DNA from: CAZADA01 sp964636945
Lineage (GTDB): Bacteria; Pseudomonadota; Alphaproteobacteria; Caulobacterales; Maricaulaceae
DNA length: 30,046 nt
Assembly (NCBI GenBank): GCA_964636945.1
Contig: CAZWVH010000034.1
Coordinates: 1 to 30,046, forward strand
Direction: 5' to 3'
Shown here in pieces: positions 8,568 through 15,601 of this stretch. The translations under genes were made by a program, and so were the position numbers. The notes under the pieces were generated by a model that was given only the letters and a program-made list of their open reading frames with translations, was not told where the DNA came from and made no database searches. Position 1 is the first letter of the stretch. The number at the start of each line of letters is the position of its first letter.

Positions 8568-9337
8568 TCCACCGTTGCGATCAAACGCGTGAGGTCGTCG
8601 GGAGATGACAGTCGATGATCGCCGTGTTTGACCAGGGTCATCGCAATATCCTTGCTTGTCAGCTTTTCGCACAATTCCAAAGCGTGCCGCCATGGCACCT
8701 CTTCATCGTTCATGCCTTGCAGAATGCGCACGGGCGCCGTGATGTCGATGCTCTCTGCATTCAGCAGAAGATTCTGGCGGCCATCGTCAATGAGTCGCTT
8801 GGTGATCGGATAGGGCGGATCGCCATAGGCTGAGGGACGCAGCCATTGCCCGGTTTGTTCGAGCTCCCGGCGCACCTCGTCAGAAAACTGGTCCCACATC
8901 AGCCGTTCGGTAAAGTCAGGCGCGGGCGCAATCAGAACAAGGCCCTTAACGCGCTCTGGTTGGGCCAAGGCAGCCAGCAGCGCGATCCATCCTCCCATGG
9001 ACGAGCCCACCAGAACGAATGGTCCTGGCAACAGCGCGTCAATGACCGCTAACGCATCGTCTTTCCACTGACTGATGGTTCCTTGGGCAAACGCGCCGGT
9101 CGACTGACCATGACCGAAATAGTCAAAGCGCACCATGGGCGTTCCGGATTCCTCCGCCCAGGCGTCAAGCGCCAACGCCTTAGTTCCGCCCATGTCCGAG
9201 TTAAACCCTCCAAGCCAAAGCAGACCTGGGCCGTCGCCATCGGCGTTACGAATGTGGTAGGCCAGGCGATCGCCATTGGGCCGATCGAGCCATTGGGGTT
9301 CAGGAGGAAAGGTCACAGCTCGTGTCATCAGGCGCAT
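8540..9337 (-). CDS. Alpha/beta hydrolase (ABHD10-like)
   Basis: A soluble serine hydrolase. The nucleophile elbow is GSSMGG, with the putative nucleophile Ser110 when counting from the ATG at 9328. The oxyanion region WLGGFNSDMGGTKA, the strand FDYFGHGQS, a candidate acid in GMNDEEVPW and a candidate histidine in KHGDHRLS complete a catalytic triad in the expected order. This arrangement, especially the GGFNSDMGGTKA segment, resembles the ABHD10 group of small thioesterase/esterase-like enzymes common in alphaproteobacteria. The start is uncertain: ATGs at 9337 and 9328 are both possible. It is divergent from the GT4 gene at 9364, with very little space for two promoters. The substrate is unknown. 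Confidence 0.85.
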   Translation of the reverse strand: MRLMTRAVTFPPEPQWLDRPNGDRLAYHIRNADGDGPGLLWLGGFNSDMGGTKALALDAWAEESGTPMVRFDYFGHGQSTGAFAQGTISQWKDDALAVIDALLPGPFVLVGSSMGGWIALLAALAQPERVKGLVLIAPAPDFTERLMWDQFSDEVRRELEQTGQWLRPSAYGDPPYPITKRLIDDGRQNLLLNAESIDITAPVRILQGMNDEEVPWRHALELCEKLTSKDIAMTLVKHGDHRLSSPDDLTRLIATVDHCRQLASS

Positions 9338-9363
9338 CCGACGTCATCAATGAGAGGGCAGGT

Positions 9364-10572
9364 ATGGCGGGGCAAACGCGAAAGGGCGTCAAAAACCCTG
9401 GCGAGCCTGCGCGAAGCGCATGTGTACTACAAGTAATTCCTCAATTGGACGCAGGAGGTGCGGAGCGGACCACCGTGGAAGTGGCCGAAGCCTTGGTGGC
9501 GGCCGGCGTTCGCGCTTTGGTGGCGAGTGAAGGCGGGCGGCTTGCCGAGGAGATCGTCGGCTTGGGCGAGAATGCTCAGTTGATCACCATGCCGGTGGCC
9601 TCGAAAAACCCCGCCACCATGATCGCGAATGCACGCGCATTGGCTCACCTGATCCGCGAAGAGGCCGTGGATATAGTCCATGCTCGCTCGCGCGCACCGG
9701 CCTGGAGCGCGTTGTGGGCCGCGCGCAATACTGGCGCAGCGTTTGTGACCACTTATCACGGCGCCTACGGCGGAAGCAGCGCTCTAAAACGCTATTACAA
9801 TGGCGTGATGGCCCGCGGAGACCGGGTCATTGCCAATTCTGAATTCATTGCCGAGCATGTTCGCGAACGCTACGGGCTGGACGGTGATCGGCTTCGTGTG
9901 ATTCCTCGTGGCGTTAATTTGGCGGCGTTCGATCGCGACGCTGTCGATTCGCAACGGCTGGACGAAGTTTTCTCACAATGGCGGATTGCACGCGATGACC
10001 CGCGTATGCTGTTGGTTTTGCCCGGTCGGCTGACCCGTTGGAAGGGGCAAACGGTCGCCATTGAAGCGCTCGCACAGCTGCATCACGAGGGCGTAGATGC
10101 ACAACTCGTGTTGGTCGGTGATGCGCAGGGACGCGACGATTATCGACGCGAACTTAACGCCCTCGCCGCTAGCTATAAGCTGGCGGATTTTGTTCGGATG
10201 CCTGGCCACTGCTCGGACATGCCCGCAGCCTTCGCGGCTGCCGATGTGATCCTTGCGCCATCGACGTCGCCAGAGGCATTCGGTCGAGTTGCCGCTGAAG
10301 CGCAATGCATGGGCCGGTTGGTGGTGGCGTCCGATCATGGGGGGCAACGTGAAACCGTGGACCCGCAAATCGGCGGCGCACTGGTGACGCCCGGAGACTC
10401 ACGCCAGCTTGCTAAAGCAGTGTCGTCCATCGCTGGGTTGGATAACGCTGAACGAGGACAACAAGAAATGGCGGTGTTGGAGCGCGCCCGCGCACTATAT
10501 TCGACGAAGGCCCTGCAACGTGCCACACTAAGCGTTTATGAGGAATGCCTGACCATGAGGGAGCATGGCTAG
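9364..10572 (+). CDS. Glycosyltransferase family 4
   Basis: A GT-B fold retaining glycosyltransferase that transfers a sugar from a nucleotide-activated donor, most likely in lipopolysaccharide or another surface glycan. The N-terminal domain has LQVIPQLDAGGAERTTVE, typical of GT4 enzymes. The C-terminal donor-binding domain has LPGRLTRWKGQTVAIEAL, LVLVGDAQGRDDYRREL and the EAFGRVAAEAQCMGRLVVAS stretch with the family's E-x7-E spacing. The length is 402 residues from the ATG at 9364, which follows a GAGAGG site. An upstream in-frame start at 9322 would run into the divergent hydrolase start. The 3' end overlaps the GT9-like gene by eight bases, implying coupled translation. The sugar and acceptor cannot be told. 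Confidence 0.88.
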   Translation: MAGQTRKGVKNPGEPARSACVLQVIPQLDAGGAERTTVEVAEALVAAGVRALVASEGGRLAEEIVGLGENAQLITMPVASKNPATMIANARALAHLIREEAVDIVHARSRAPAWSALWAARNTGAAFVTTYHGAYGGSSALKRYYNGVMARGDRVIANSEFIAEHVRERYGLDGDRLRVIPRGVNLAAFDRDAVDSQRLDEVFSQWRIARDDPRMLLVLPGRLTRWKGQTVAIEALAQLHHEGVDAQLVLVGDAQGRDDYRRELNALAASYKLADFVRMPGHCSDMPAAFAAADVILAPSTSPEAFGRVAAEAQCMGRLVVASDHGGQRETVDPQIGGALVTPGDSRQLAKAVSSIAGLDNAERGQQEMAVLERARALYSTKALQRATLSVYEECLTMREHG

Positions 10573-11545
10573 CGATACGAGTATTTTGGTCATTGTTTTG
10601 GGCGGACCTGGGGGATTCGCCCATGCGACGCCAGCCTTGGCTGCGATCCGTCGGGCGCGCCGCGGTGAGCGATTAATCCTGCTGACCGAGCCAGATTTTT
10701 GTGAGCTGGCCGAGGATTCTCCGTATTGCGACATTGCCATATCCACTGACAAATGGGATACGCCTCGCGGACTTCACCAATTGGCGAACGCGCTGCGCAA
10801 AGAAAAAATCTCCATGATTTTCGATCTGTCGGGGGCCATGCAGGTGGAGCGTCTTCTTGCCGCCATGAAGCCCAACCCGCCTCCCTATGCCAGCACGCTG
10901 CGCGGCGCCACGTTTTCGTCGGACTTTCTGGCGGTCAGCGAAATGCACCCCATCGACGCAGCCATCGCACGCGTCGCGCCCGCAGGGATTATTGTTGACC
11001 CTGACGCGACACCAGACGTCTCGTGGGCGGCGACTGCGCGTCGCAACGCGCCCAGTCTAAAACCGCAGTATTTTGGTCTGCGAAATCCCTATGTGGTGAT
11101 TGTGCCGGGAACGCAGGATGGTGCTGACGGTCCGATTTGGCCGGTCTCACAATTTGCCGCTTTGGCGATGCAATTGGTGGAGCGCGGCGTCGGAGTCGCG
11201 ATTTCCGCAGACCCCACGAATCGCGACGCTGCGCGCGCAGTGGTGCGCGCCTGTCCACGGGCGCGCGATTTGGCTGGCCGGGCAAGCTATACCCAACTTT
11301 GTTCGGTTGCGGTGCAGGCTGCGGGCGCGCTCGGCCATGCTGAAAGTGACCTGTTGCATCTCATCGCCGCAGCAGGGACCCCGACTGTGGCGCTGACCCG
11401 GTCCCATGAGGAAGCCGCCAAAGCGCCCCGCGGTCGCGCCGTTGCCGCACTTGCCGTCAACAATCGAGATGCGTTGACCGCAGAGTATGCTGCCGAGGCG
11501 CTCGGCATGTTTGCTCGGGTCGACTTGTTGCGTGCTTCTGCCTAA
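10565..11545 (+). CDS. Glycosyltransferase family 9-like (heptosyltransferase fold), key residues altered
   Basis: The fold pattern is that of GT9 heptosyltransferases, which build the inner core of lipopolysaccharide: the N-terminal strand-turn VIVLGGPGGFAHATPAL, an RLILLTEPDF strand, a conserved VPG in the second domain, and HLIAAAGTPTVAL near the C-terminus. Two conserved elements are changed. The Asp of the usual G-D-x-x-H-x-x-P motif is Gly17 here while H20 and P23 are kept, and the usual D-x-GP before HLAAAAG reads HAESDLLHLIAAAG. The length of 326 residues is normal. The start overlaps the end of the GT4 gene, so the two proteins are probably made together. It may be inactive, or act as a partner of the GT4 enzyme. 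Confidence 0.7.
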   Translation: MASDTSILVIVLGGPGGFAHATPALAAIRRARRGERLILLTEPDFCELAEDSPYCDIAISTDKWDTPRGLHQLANALRKEKISMIFDLSGAMQVERLLAAMKPNPPPYASTLRGATFSSDFLAVSEMHPIDAAIARVAPAGIIVDPDATPDVSWAATARRNAPSLKPQYFGLRNPYVVIVPGTQDGADGPIWPVSQFAALAMQLVERGVGVAISADPTNRDAARAVVRACPRARDLAGRASYTQLCSVAVQAAGALGHAESDLLHLIAAAGTPTVALTRSHEEAAKAPRGRAVAALAVNNRDALTAEYAAEALGMFARVDLLRASA

Positions 11546-11630
11546 TGCCTGTGAAATATGTGAATAGGCGCTCGCAGACTGTATTTGTGGCGCCTGAGGG
11601 TGTATATGTGTTGTGTAAGTTCAACAGTTT

Positions 11631-11637
11631 AAAGGAG
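11631..11637 (+). promoter_or_regulatory. Strong Shine-Dalgarno sequence that decides the infC start
   Basis: AAAGGAG lies eight bases upstream of an in-frame ATA codon (11646-11648) and 23 bases upstream of the first in-frame ATG (11661). The normal spacing of 5-9 bases points to ATA as the initiation codon. Confidence 0.7.
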
Positions 11638-11645
11638 AGTGTCGA

Positions 11646-12185
11646 ATAGCACGTCGTCCAATGGCCGCACAGCCACAGAAGAATGAGGGACCGCGGGTCA
11701 ATCAAGAAATCCGCTCACCCCGGGTGCTTCTCATTGATGAGAGCGGGGAAAAGCAGGGGGAAATGCCAACATCAGCCGCACTGGAAGCGGCCCAAGAAGC
11801 CGGGCTCGATTTGGTCGAGGTCGCGCCGAATGCGGATCCTCCGGTCTGCAAAATCTTGGACTATGGCAAGCTGAAGTATGAGGGGCAGAAGAAAAAGTCC
11901 CAGGCGAAGAAGAAACAGAAAGTCGCCGATGTCAAAGAAATCAAGATGCGGCCTAATATCGATGTTCATGACTACCAGGTCAAAACAAAGGCTATTCGCC
12001 GTTTCTTCGAAGATGGCGACAAGGTGAAGGTGACTTTGCGGTTCCGAGGCCGGGAAATGGCCCACCAGGAACGCGGGATGGATCTTCTGAACCGGGTGAA
12101 GGCTGATTTCGAGAACGAAGCGAAGATCGAATACGAGCCCAAACTCGAAGGTCGCCAGATGATCATGGTGATGGCGCCGCGGTAA
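11646..12185 (+). CDS. infC: Translation initiation factor IF-3, probable ATA start
   Basis: IF-3 binds the 30S subunit, keeps subunits apart and checks start-codon pairing with initiator tRNA. The N-domain (NQEIRSPRVLLIDESGE, then LDLVEVAPNADPPVCKILDYG), the lysine-rich linker (about residues 80-95) and the C-domain (MRPNIDVHDYQVK, VTLRFRGREMAH) are all present. A frame from ATG 11661 gives 174 residues, but the ribosome binding site places initiation at the ATA at 11646, adding IARRP for 179 residues. In E. coli, infC starts at the rare codon AUU, which lets IF-3 repress its own translation; a similar loop is inferred here. It follows the GT genes after 100 bases of leader and precedes the ABC operon by 32 bases. 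Confidence 0.93.
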   Translation: MARRPMAAQPQKNEGPRVNQEIRSPRVLLIDESGEKQGEMPTSAALEAAQEAGLDLVEVAPNADPPVCKILDYGKLKYEGQKKKSQAKKKQKVADVKEIKMRPNIDVHDYQVKTKAIRRFFEDGDKVKVTLRFRGREMAHQERGMDLLNRVKADFENEAKIEYEPKLEGRQMIMVMAPR

Positions 12186-12217
12186 TCCGCGCGCCTAACC
12201 TGGCCGTCGTCCTCAGC

Positions 12218-12874
12218 ATGATTGAAATTTCCCGAGTGCGACACGCTTTCGCCGGCCAGAGGGTGCTGCATGCGCCCGACTTTCGCGTGGAAACGGGCAA
12301 TACGCTTTTGGTTGTCGGAGAGTCGGGTTCCGGCAAATCGACCTTATTGCATTGTTTGGGCGGGCTGCTGCGTCCCGATGAAGGCGCTGTCGTGTTTGAT
12401 GGCCTGGATTTGGCTGGATTGGGCGACGGCCAACTCGATCGCGTGCGCGGAGCGCAAATTGGAATTGTGTTCCAGGATTTGCATCTGATGCCGGCTTTGT
12501 CGGTGAACGACAATCTGCGCCTGGCCCAGTCGCTGTCGGGCGCGGGCGTGGATCAAGCACGAATTGATGAAACCCTGGATCGATTGGGCGTGGCCCATCT
12601 TTCCCATGTCAAACCGCGTCGCCTCAGCCGCGGCGAAGCCCAACGCGCCGCCATCGCCCGCGCCGTAGTCCATCGTCCCAAACTGCTGTTGGCTGACGAA
12701 CCCACGTCCGCGTTGGATGATGCGAATACACAGCGCGTGATTGACCTGTTGCGCGCCGAAGCGAGCCTCGCCCGCGCAACATTGATCATTGCCACCCACG
12801 ACCATCGCTTGCGCGAGCAGTTCGATGCTCAGATCGAACTTTTAGCGCCGGCGGCGCAGGTGCGCGCCGCATGA
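12218..12874 (+). CDS. ABC transporter ATP-binding protein, LolD/MacB-like (ZrgC-like candidate)
   Basis: The cytoplasmic ATPase of an ABC system with an FtsX/MacB-type permease. Walker A is G34-ESGSGK-S41, the signature motif is LSRGEAQRAAIARA, Walker B is LLLADEP with D160 and E161, and the switch histidine lies in IIATHDHRL. The length of 218 residues is typical of LolD-type ATPases. The stop overlaps the permease start (ATGA at 12871-12874), and the permease in turn overlaps the DUF3299 gene. This order (ATPase, permease, DUF3299) is the same set of parts as in the Vibrio cholerae ZrgABCDE zinc-uptake locus. The substrate here is inferred only. No clear ribosome binding site is seen, so translation may depend on upstream infC transcription. 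Confidence 0.9.
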   Translation: MIEISRVRHAFAGQRVLHAPDFRVETGNTLLVVGESGSGKSTLLHCLGGLLRPDEGAVVFDGLDLAGLGDGQLDRVRGAQIGIVFQDLHLMPALSVNDNLRLAQSLSGAGVDQARIDETLDRLGVAHLSHVKPRRLSRGEAQRAAIARAVVHRPKLLLADEPTSALDDANTQRVIDLLRAEASLARATLIIATHDHRLREQFDAQIELLAPAAQVRAA

Positions 12875-14124
12875 GCCCGATCGCGCTCGCCTTCGCTTAT
12901 TTGCGCGATCAACCAGCCGCGGCCCTGCTCAATGTGGCTTTGGCGGCCTTTGGCGTGGGCGCGGCGATTGCGGTGATGTTGATTTCCGCCCAATTGGATC
13001 AACGCATAGTGCGAGATGGTCAGGGTGTGGATCTGGTGGTGGGCGATAAAGGGTCACCGCTGCAATTGATCCTATCCAGCGTGCATCACGCCGATGTTCC
13101 CATAGGCAACATCTCAATGGCCGAGGCTCAGCGTTTGGCTGAACACCCGCTGGTGGCCAACGCCATGCCGCTCGCCCTTGGCGATTCCTATCGCGGCTTT
13201 CGGATTGTGGGCGCGACGCCAGACTATGTCGCCCACTATGGCGCTGAAGTTGCTGAGGGCGACATGTGGCGGATCCCTTTGGAGGTTGTGCTGGGCGCGC
13301 GCGTGGCGGCGGACACGGGTCTCCAGACGGGCGACATGTTTATGTCCAGTCACGGCCTGGCCGCTGACGCCGCCATCGGCCATGATCATGCCCCGCTGGT
13401 GATTTCAGGCGTCCTGAAACCCACTGGAACCGTATTGGATCGGTTGATCATCACGAGTTTAGACACCGTATGGATCGCGCATGGCGAGACCGTCGGTTCT
13501 TCCTCGCGCTATCACGAACATGAAGAGGACGACGCCGCGCCCCATTCCAGCGCGCAGTGGGCGCTGACCAAAGGCGATGGCGATCGCGAAATCACAGCAT
13601 TACTGATCCAATATGCCTCGCCAATCGCTGCTGTGCGCCTGCCGCCATTGATCGAACAACAGACCAGCATGATGGCGGCCAAGCCCGCCGATCAGCTCCA
13701 GCGGCTGATGGCGTTGTTGGGCGCGGGCTTTGACGTACTGCGCGGCGTGGGATGGGTGGTGCTCGCACTGGCGGGATTTGGGGTGTTGGTGACGCTGCTC
13801 AGCCAAATGCGTGAACGCCGGGCCGATATCGCACTGATGCGAGTGATGGGCGCCAGCCGGGCGCGCGTGGTGTTTCAGGTTGTGCTGGAAGGCGTCATGG
13901 TGGTGGCGATTGGCGCGGTGGTGGGCGTGGCGCTTGGTCATCTGGGCGCCCACATATTCGGTCAGACAGTGGATCAAGCCCGCGCAGCCGGTGTTAGCGG
14001 TGCGGTGTTCCTGACGCCGGAACTGTGGATTGTCTTGGCCGCAATGCTGATTGGCGCGCTGGGTGCGATGATCCCGGCATTATTGGCCTATCGGGTGGAT
14101 TTGGCGGAGACTGTGAAACGATGA
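12871..14124 (+). CDS. ABC transporter permease, FtsX/MacB type with His/Asp-rich periplasmic loop
   Basis: An inner-membrane permease with the MacB/LolC topology: a first membrane segment at about residues 15-40, a large periplasmic domain, then three membrane segments in the C-terminal 140 residues, including the FtsX-domain signature RERRADIALMRVMGASRARV. Within the periplasmic part there are two potential metal-binding clusters, H171-D172-H173 and the segment 215-225 with H215, H217, several acidic residues and H225. Such clusters are expected in permeases of Zrg-like metal systems but not in LolCE lipoprotein releasers. The length is 417 residues. Start and stop both overlap neighbouring genes by four bases, so the three genes form one translationally coupled operon. 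Confidence 0.88.
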   Translation: MSPIALAFAYLRDQPAAALLNVALAAFGVGAAIAVMLISAQLDQRIVRDGQGVDLVVGDKGSPLQLILSSVHHADVPIGNISMAEAQRLAEHPLVANAMPLALGDSYRGFRIVGATPDYVAHYGAEVAEGDMWRIPLEVVLGARVAADTGLQTGDMFMSSHGLAADAAIGHDHAPLVISGVLKPTGTVLDRLIITSLDTVWIAHGETVGSSSRYHEHEEDDAAPHSSAQWALTKGDGDREITALLIQYASPIAAVRLPPLIEQQTSMMAAKPADQLQRLMALLGAGFDVLRGVGWVVLALAGFGVLVTLLSQMRERRADIALMRVMGASRARVVFQVVLEGVMVVAIGAVVGVALGHLGAHIFGQTVDQARAAGVSGAVFLTPELWIVLAAMLIGALGAMIPALLAYRVDLAETVKR

Positions 14125-14609
14125 GAACAATGATTGCCGGCGTCGCCCTCCTGTTTGCGCTCGCGCCCGCCGCCTTGGCGCAAGGCGAGCCCGGACATGT
14201 GGCAAGTCCCGCTGACGGTGTTTGGCAAACCGCGCCCGCCCCGGACGATGGTGTCGCTTGGGCGTTGCTGGCGACCACCAAGGAAATGGCGGTGGAGGGG
14301 TCCTGGACCACACGGCCGGTATTCACCGACGACGTCAAAGCGCTGGACGGCCAGACGGTGCGTATGAATGGCTTTATGGAGCCACTGGGGTATGGCCGCG
14401 AGCAAAAGCACTTTATTTTGATGGCGTATCCCAAGGATTGCCCGTTCTGCCTGACCGTCGGACCGACGCAATTGGTGGAGGTGATGGCCTCAACGCCCGT
14501 GCGCTCGACCTATGACATGATCACTGTGGAAGGCCAGATGCAGATCGCCCCGGAGTCTGAAGACGGGTTTTTCTTTCGCTTGACCGATGCGCGGCCCGTG
14601 GCGCGGTGA
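14121..14609 (+). CDS. Periplasmic DUF3299-like protein with CPFC motif (ZrgD-like candidate)
   Basis: A short protein (162 residues) with a clear signal peptide (MRTMIAGVALLFALAPAALA), so it is exported. The conserved core reads VRMNGFMEPLGY, then FILMAYPKDCPFC with C107-x2-C110, and a C-terminal beta-rich part containing DMITVEGQMQ. This is the pattern I associate with DUF3299 proteins, which are often encoded beside MacB-like ABC transporters. The paired cysteines could bind metal or form a disulfide. The ATG overlaps the permease stop (ATGA). Its stop is three bases from the end of the convergent toxin gene. The function is not established; a role with the ABC transporter is inferred from the operon. 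Confidence 0.75.
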   Translation: MRTMIAGVALLFALAPAALAQGEPGHVASPADGVWQTAPAPDDGVAWALLATTKEMAVEGSWTTRPVFTDDVKALDGQTVRMNGFMEPLGYGREQKHFILMAYPKDCPFCLTVGPTQLVEVMASTPVRSTYDMITVEGQMQIAPESEDGFFFRLTDARPVAR

Positions 14610-14612
14610 GGT

Positions 14613-14909
14613 TCACAAATCGTTCCAATCTTGGCCGGCGAAATACACCCGAATGACACGCAATTCATCATCGGTAAATTCAGCCAGACTGGTTGCCTGG
14701 TTCTGGTATCCAAAGGTTTTGAGCTTGGGGTGGGTCGGATGTCCGGTACCGATCTGAGCGCCGCCTGAGGCTATTGCTTGCAGGCGAAGCTGAAGGGGTC
14801 GCACCCAGTTTACGGCAAAGCTTCGCCCGCATTCGCTCTTGAGATATCGGCCTTGGCGGCGGATGTCAGCCTGCGCCTCGGCTTGGATCATCAGCCGACG
14901 CGGGGTCAC
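14613..14909 (-). CDS. ParE/RelE-superfamily toxin
   Basis: A 98-residue basic protein with the shape of ParE toxins. The N-terminal helix region (IQAEAQADIRRQGRYLKSEC) matches the D-(I/L)-x-x-I-x-x-Y pattern of ParE. The C-terminal strands (ELRVIRVYFAGQDW) match the usual RVLRV-x-HGRRD-type ending. ParE proteins usually poison DNA gyrase, whereas RelE proteins cut mRNA on ribosomes; sequence alone favours ParE but does not settle it. It is encoded directly after the antitoxin, whose stop overlaps the toxin start (ATGA), the usual arrangement. The frame is intact, which matters because the antitoxin frame upstream is broken. It is convergent with the DUF3299 gene. Confidence 0.75.
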   Translation of the reverse strand: MTPRRLMIQAEAQADIRRQGRYLKSECGRSFAVNWVRPLQLRLQAIASGGAQIGTGHPTHPKLKTFGYQNQATSLAEFTDDELRVIRVYFAGQDWNDL

Positions 14910-15160
14910 GAACTGAGATGATCGATGATCTCATTGAAGGCCTCCTCCGCTGACAACATCGGCTCGCCACGTTCCCGGGCTTCGAGATATTTGGCCATAT
15001 CACGATCAATCTGCTCCTGGCTGGGTCTGTCCTCGGGCGACAGAAACCCGGTTAACGCCGCGGCGACAACATCGGCGATCGAAGCGTACTCACCTTGAGC
15101 CACTTAGGTTTCGAGCTGTGCGCCTTGATCATCTGTGAGGGTGATTGTGACCGTTTTCAT
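14906..15160 (-). pseudogene. ParD-like antitoxin frame interrupted by an in-frame TAA
   Basis: On the minus strand an ATG at 15160-15158 starts MKTVTITLTDDQGAQLET, the first strand and helix of a ribbon-helix-helix DNA-binding domain. The next codon (15106-15104) is TAA. The same frame continues as VAQGEYASIADVVAAALTGF and then about 45 more residues rich in acidic positions, as expected for ParD. One leucine codon (TTA) at the stop would give a continuous 85-residue antitoxin. Immediately after the TAA is a GTG (15103-15101), so a 65-residue C-terminal piece could be made by re-initiation; this piece would keep the toxin-binding part but lose the DNA-binding strand. Alternatives are a sequencing error, a true loss of function, or an inactive toxin. 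Confidence 0.75.
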
Positions 15161-15163
15161 ACC

Positions 15164-15174
15164 CCCATTATGGG
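15164..15174. promoter_or_regulatory. Palindrome over the -10 box of the toxin-antitoxin operon
   Basis: CCCATTATGGG is two 5-base arms (CCCAT, ATGGG) around a central T. On the minus strand it contains CATAAT (15172-15167), one mismatch from the sigma70 -10 consensus, ending six bases before the antitoxin ATG. A palindrome over the promoter of a ParDE-type operon is where an autorepressor would bind. No good -35 was found. On the plus strand the same element is followed by a T-rich run and could act as a weak terminator. Confidence 0.4.
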
Positions 15175-15392
15175 ATTTTTTATTGGTTGCGGCCGTGGCG
15201 AACGCCTTCTCGTCTCGAATATCCCACACACATTCCATCATCCCGTCCCAACAAACCCGAGGCGAAAAGCTTGCATTTGCGCACCTGGCCCGGCGGGCGA
15301 AATCCGCGACCGGCTAAGGCGCAGGTCTACAGGACAGAGTGTTCATTCTCGTGTTAGGTGTTTTCTGTCTTTTAATCAACTAAAAATTGTAA

Positions 15393-15408
15393 GCGAATCA
15401 AAATTCGC
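15393..15408. repeat. Perfect small inverted repeat in the rpmI upstream region
   Basis: GCGAAT and ATTCGC form a 6-base stem around CAAA. The left arm contains GAATC, a GANTC site of the kind methylated by CcrM in many alphaproteobacteria. It sits in the AT-rich part of the long leader. Whether it is a DNA operator or an RNA hairpin cannot be told. Confidence 0.4.
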
Positions 15409-15469
15409 CTTCCCGGCGCCGCTGACGGTATGCGACATGGATCAACGAGGCGGCATCACACACCCCGAC

Positions 15470-15497
15470 TTGTCTTTTAACCAATTTGCCGTATACC
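15470..15497 (+). promoter_or_regulatory. Candidate promoter of rpmI-rplT
   Basis: TTGTCT (15470-15475), a 16-base spacer and TATACC (15492-15497). Transcription would start near 15504, leaving about 98 bases of untranslated leader before rpmI. This is predicted from box similarity only. Confidence 0.35.
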
Positions 15498-15601
15498 CCT
15501 GCGTTCTTTGATTGAGGCGATCGCGCAGGCCCATCGACATGCCTGCCGATCCGTAACGCGAATGCGCAATGGGCCCGCCCCACGCGCGAAAGGAGAGCGA
15601 A

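Larger units (their letters stand above)
15175..15601. other. Long non-coding region upstream of rpmI
   Basis: No gene is supportable in this stretch; the open frames that cross it look like random sequence. It contains the upstream flank of the antitoxin promoter, an AT-rich segment (about 15361-15400), a small hairpin (15393-15408), a candidate promoter (15470-15497) and the rpmI ribosome binding site (AGGAG at 15591-15595). The roughly 200 bases between 15190 and 15390 are unexplained. A leader controlling the L35-L20 operon is possible but not demonstrated. Confidence 0.5.

Noticed and set aside
12186..12217. Zur operator before the Zrg-like operon
   Set aside because: The 32-base gap shows no palindromic Zur-like element, so zinc control cannot be claimed from sequence.
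15476..15484. TTAACCAA as a CtrA half-site in the rpmI promoter
   Set aside because: A single imperfect half-site without a partner; such matches are expected by chance in AT-rich stretches.
15095..15511. 138-codon plus-strand frame across the rpmI leader
   Set aside because: Cys/Pro-rich random-looking translation, overlaps the antitoxin on the other strand, and has no ribosome binding site.
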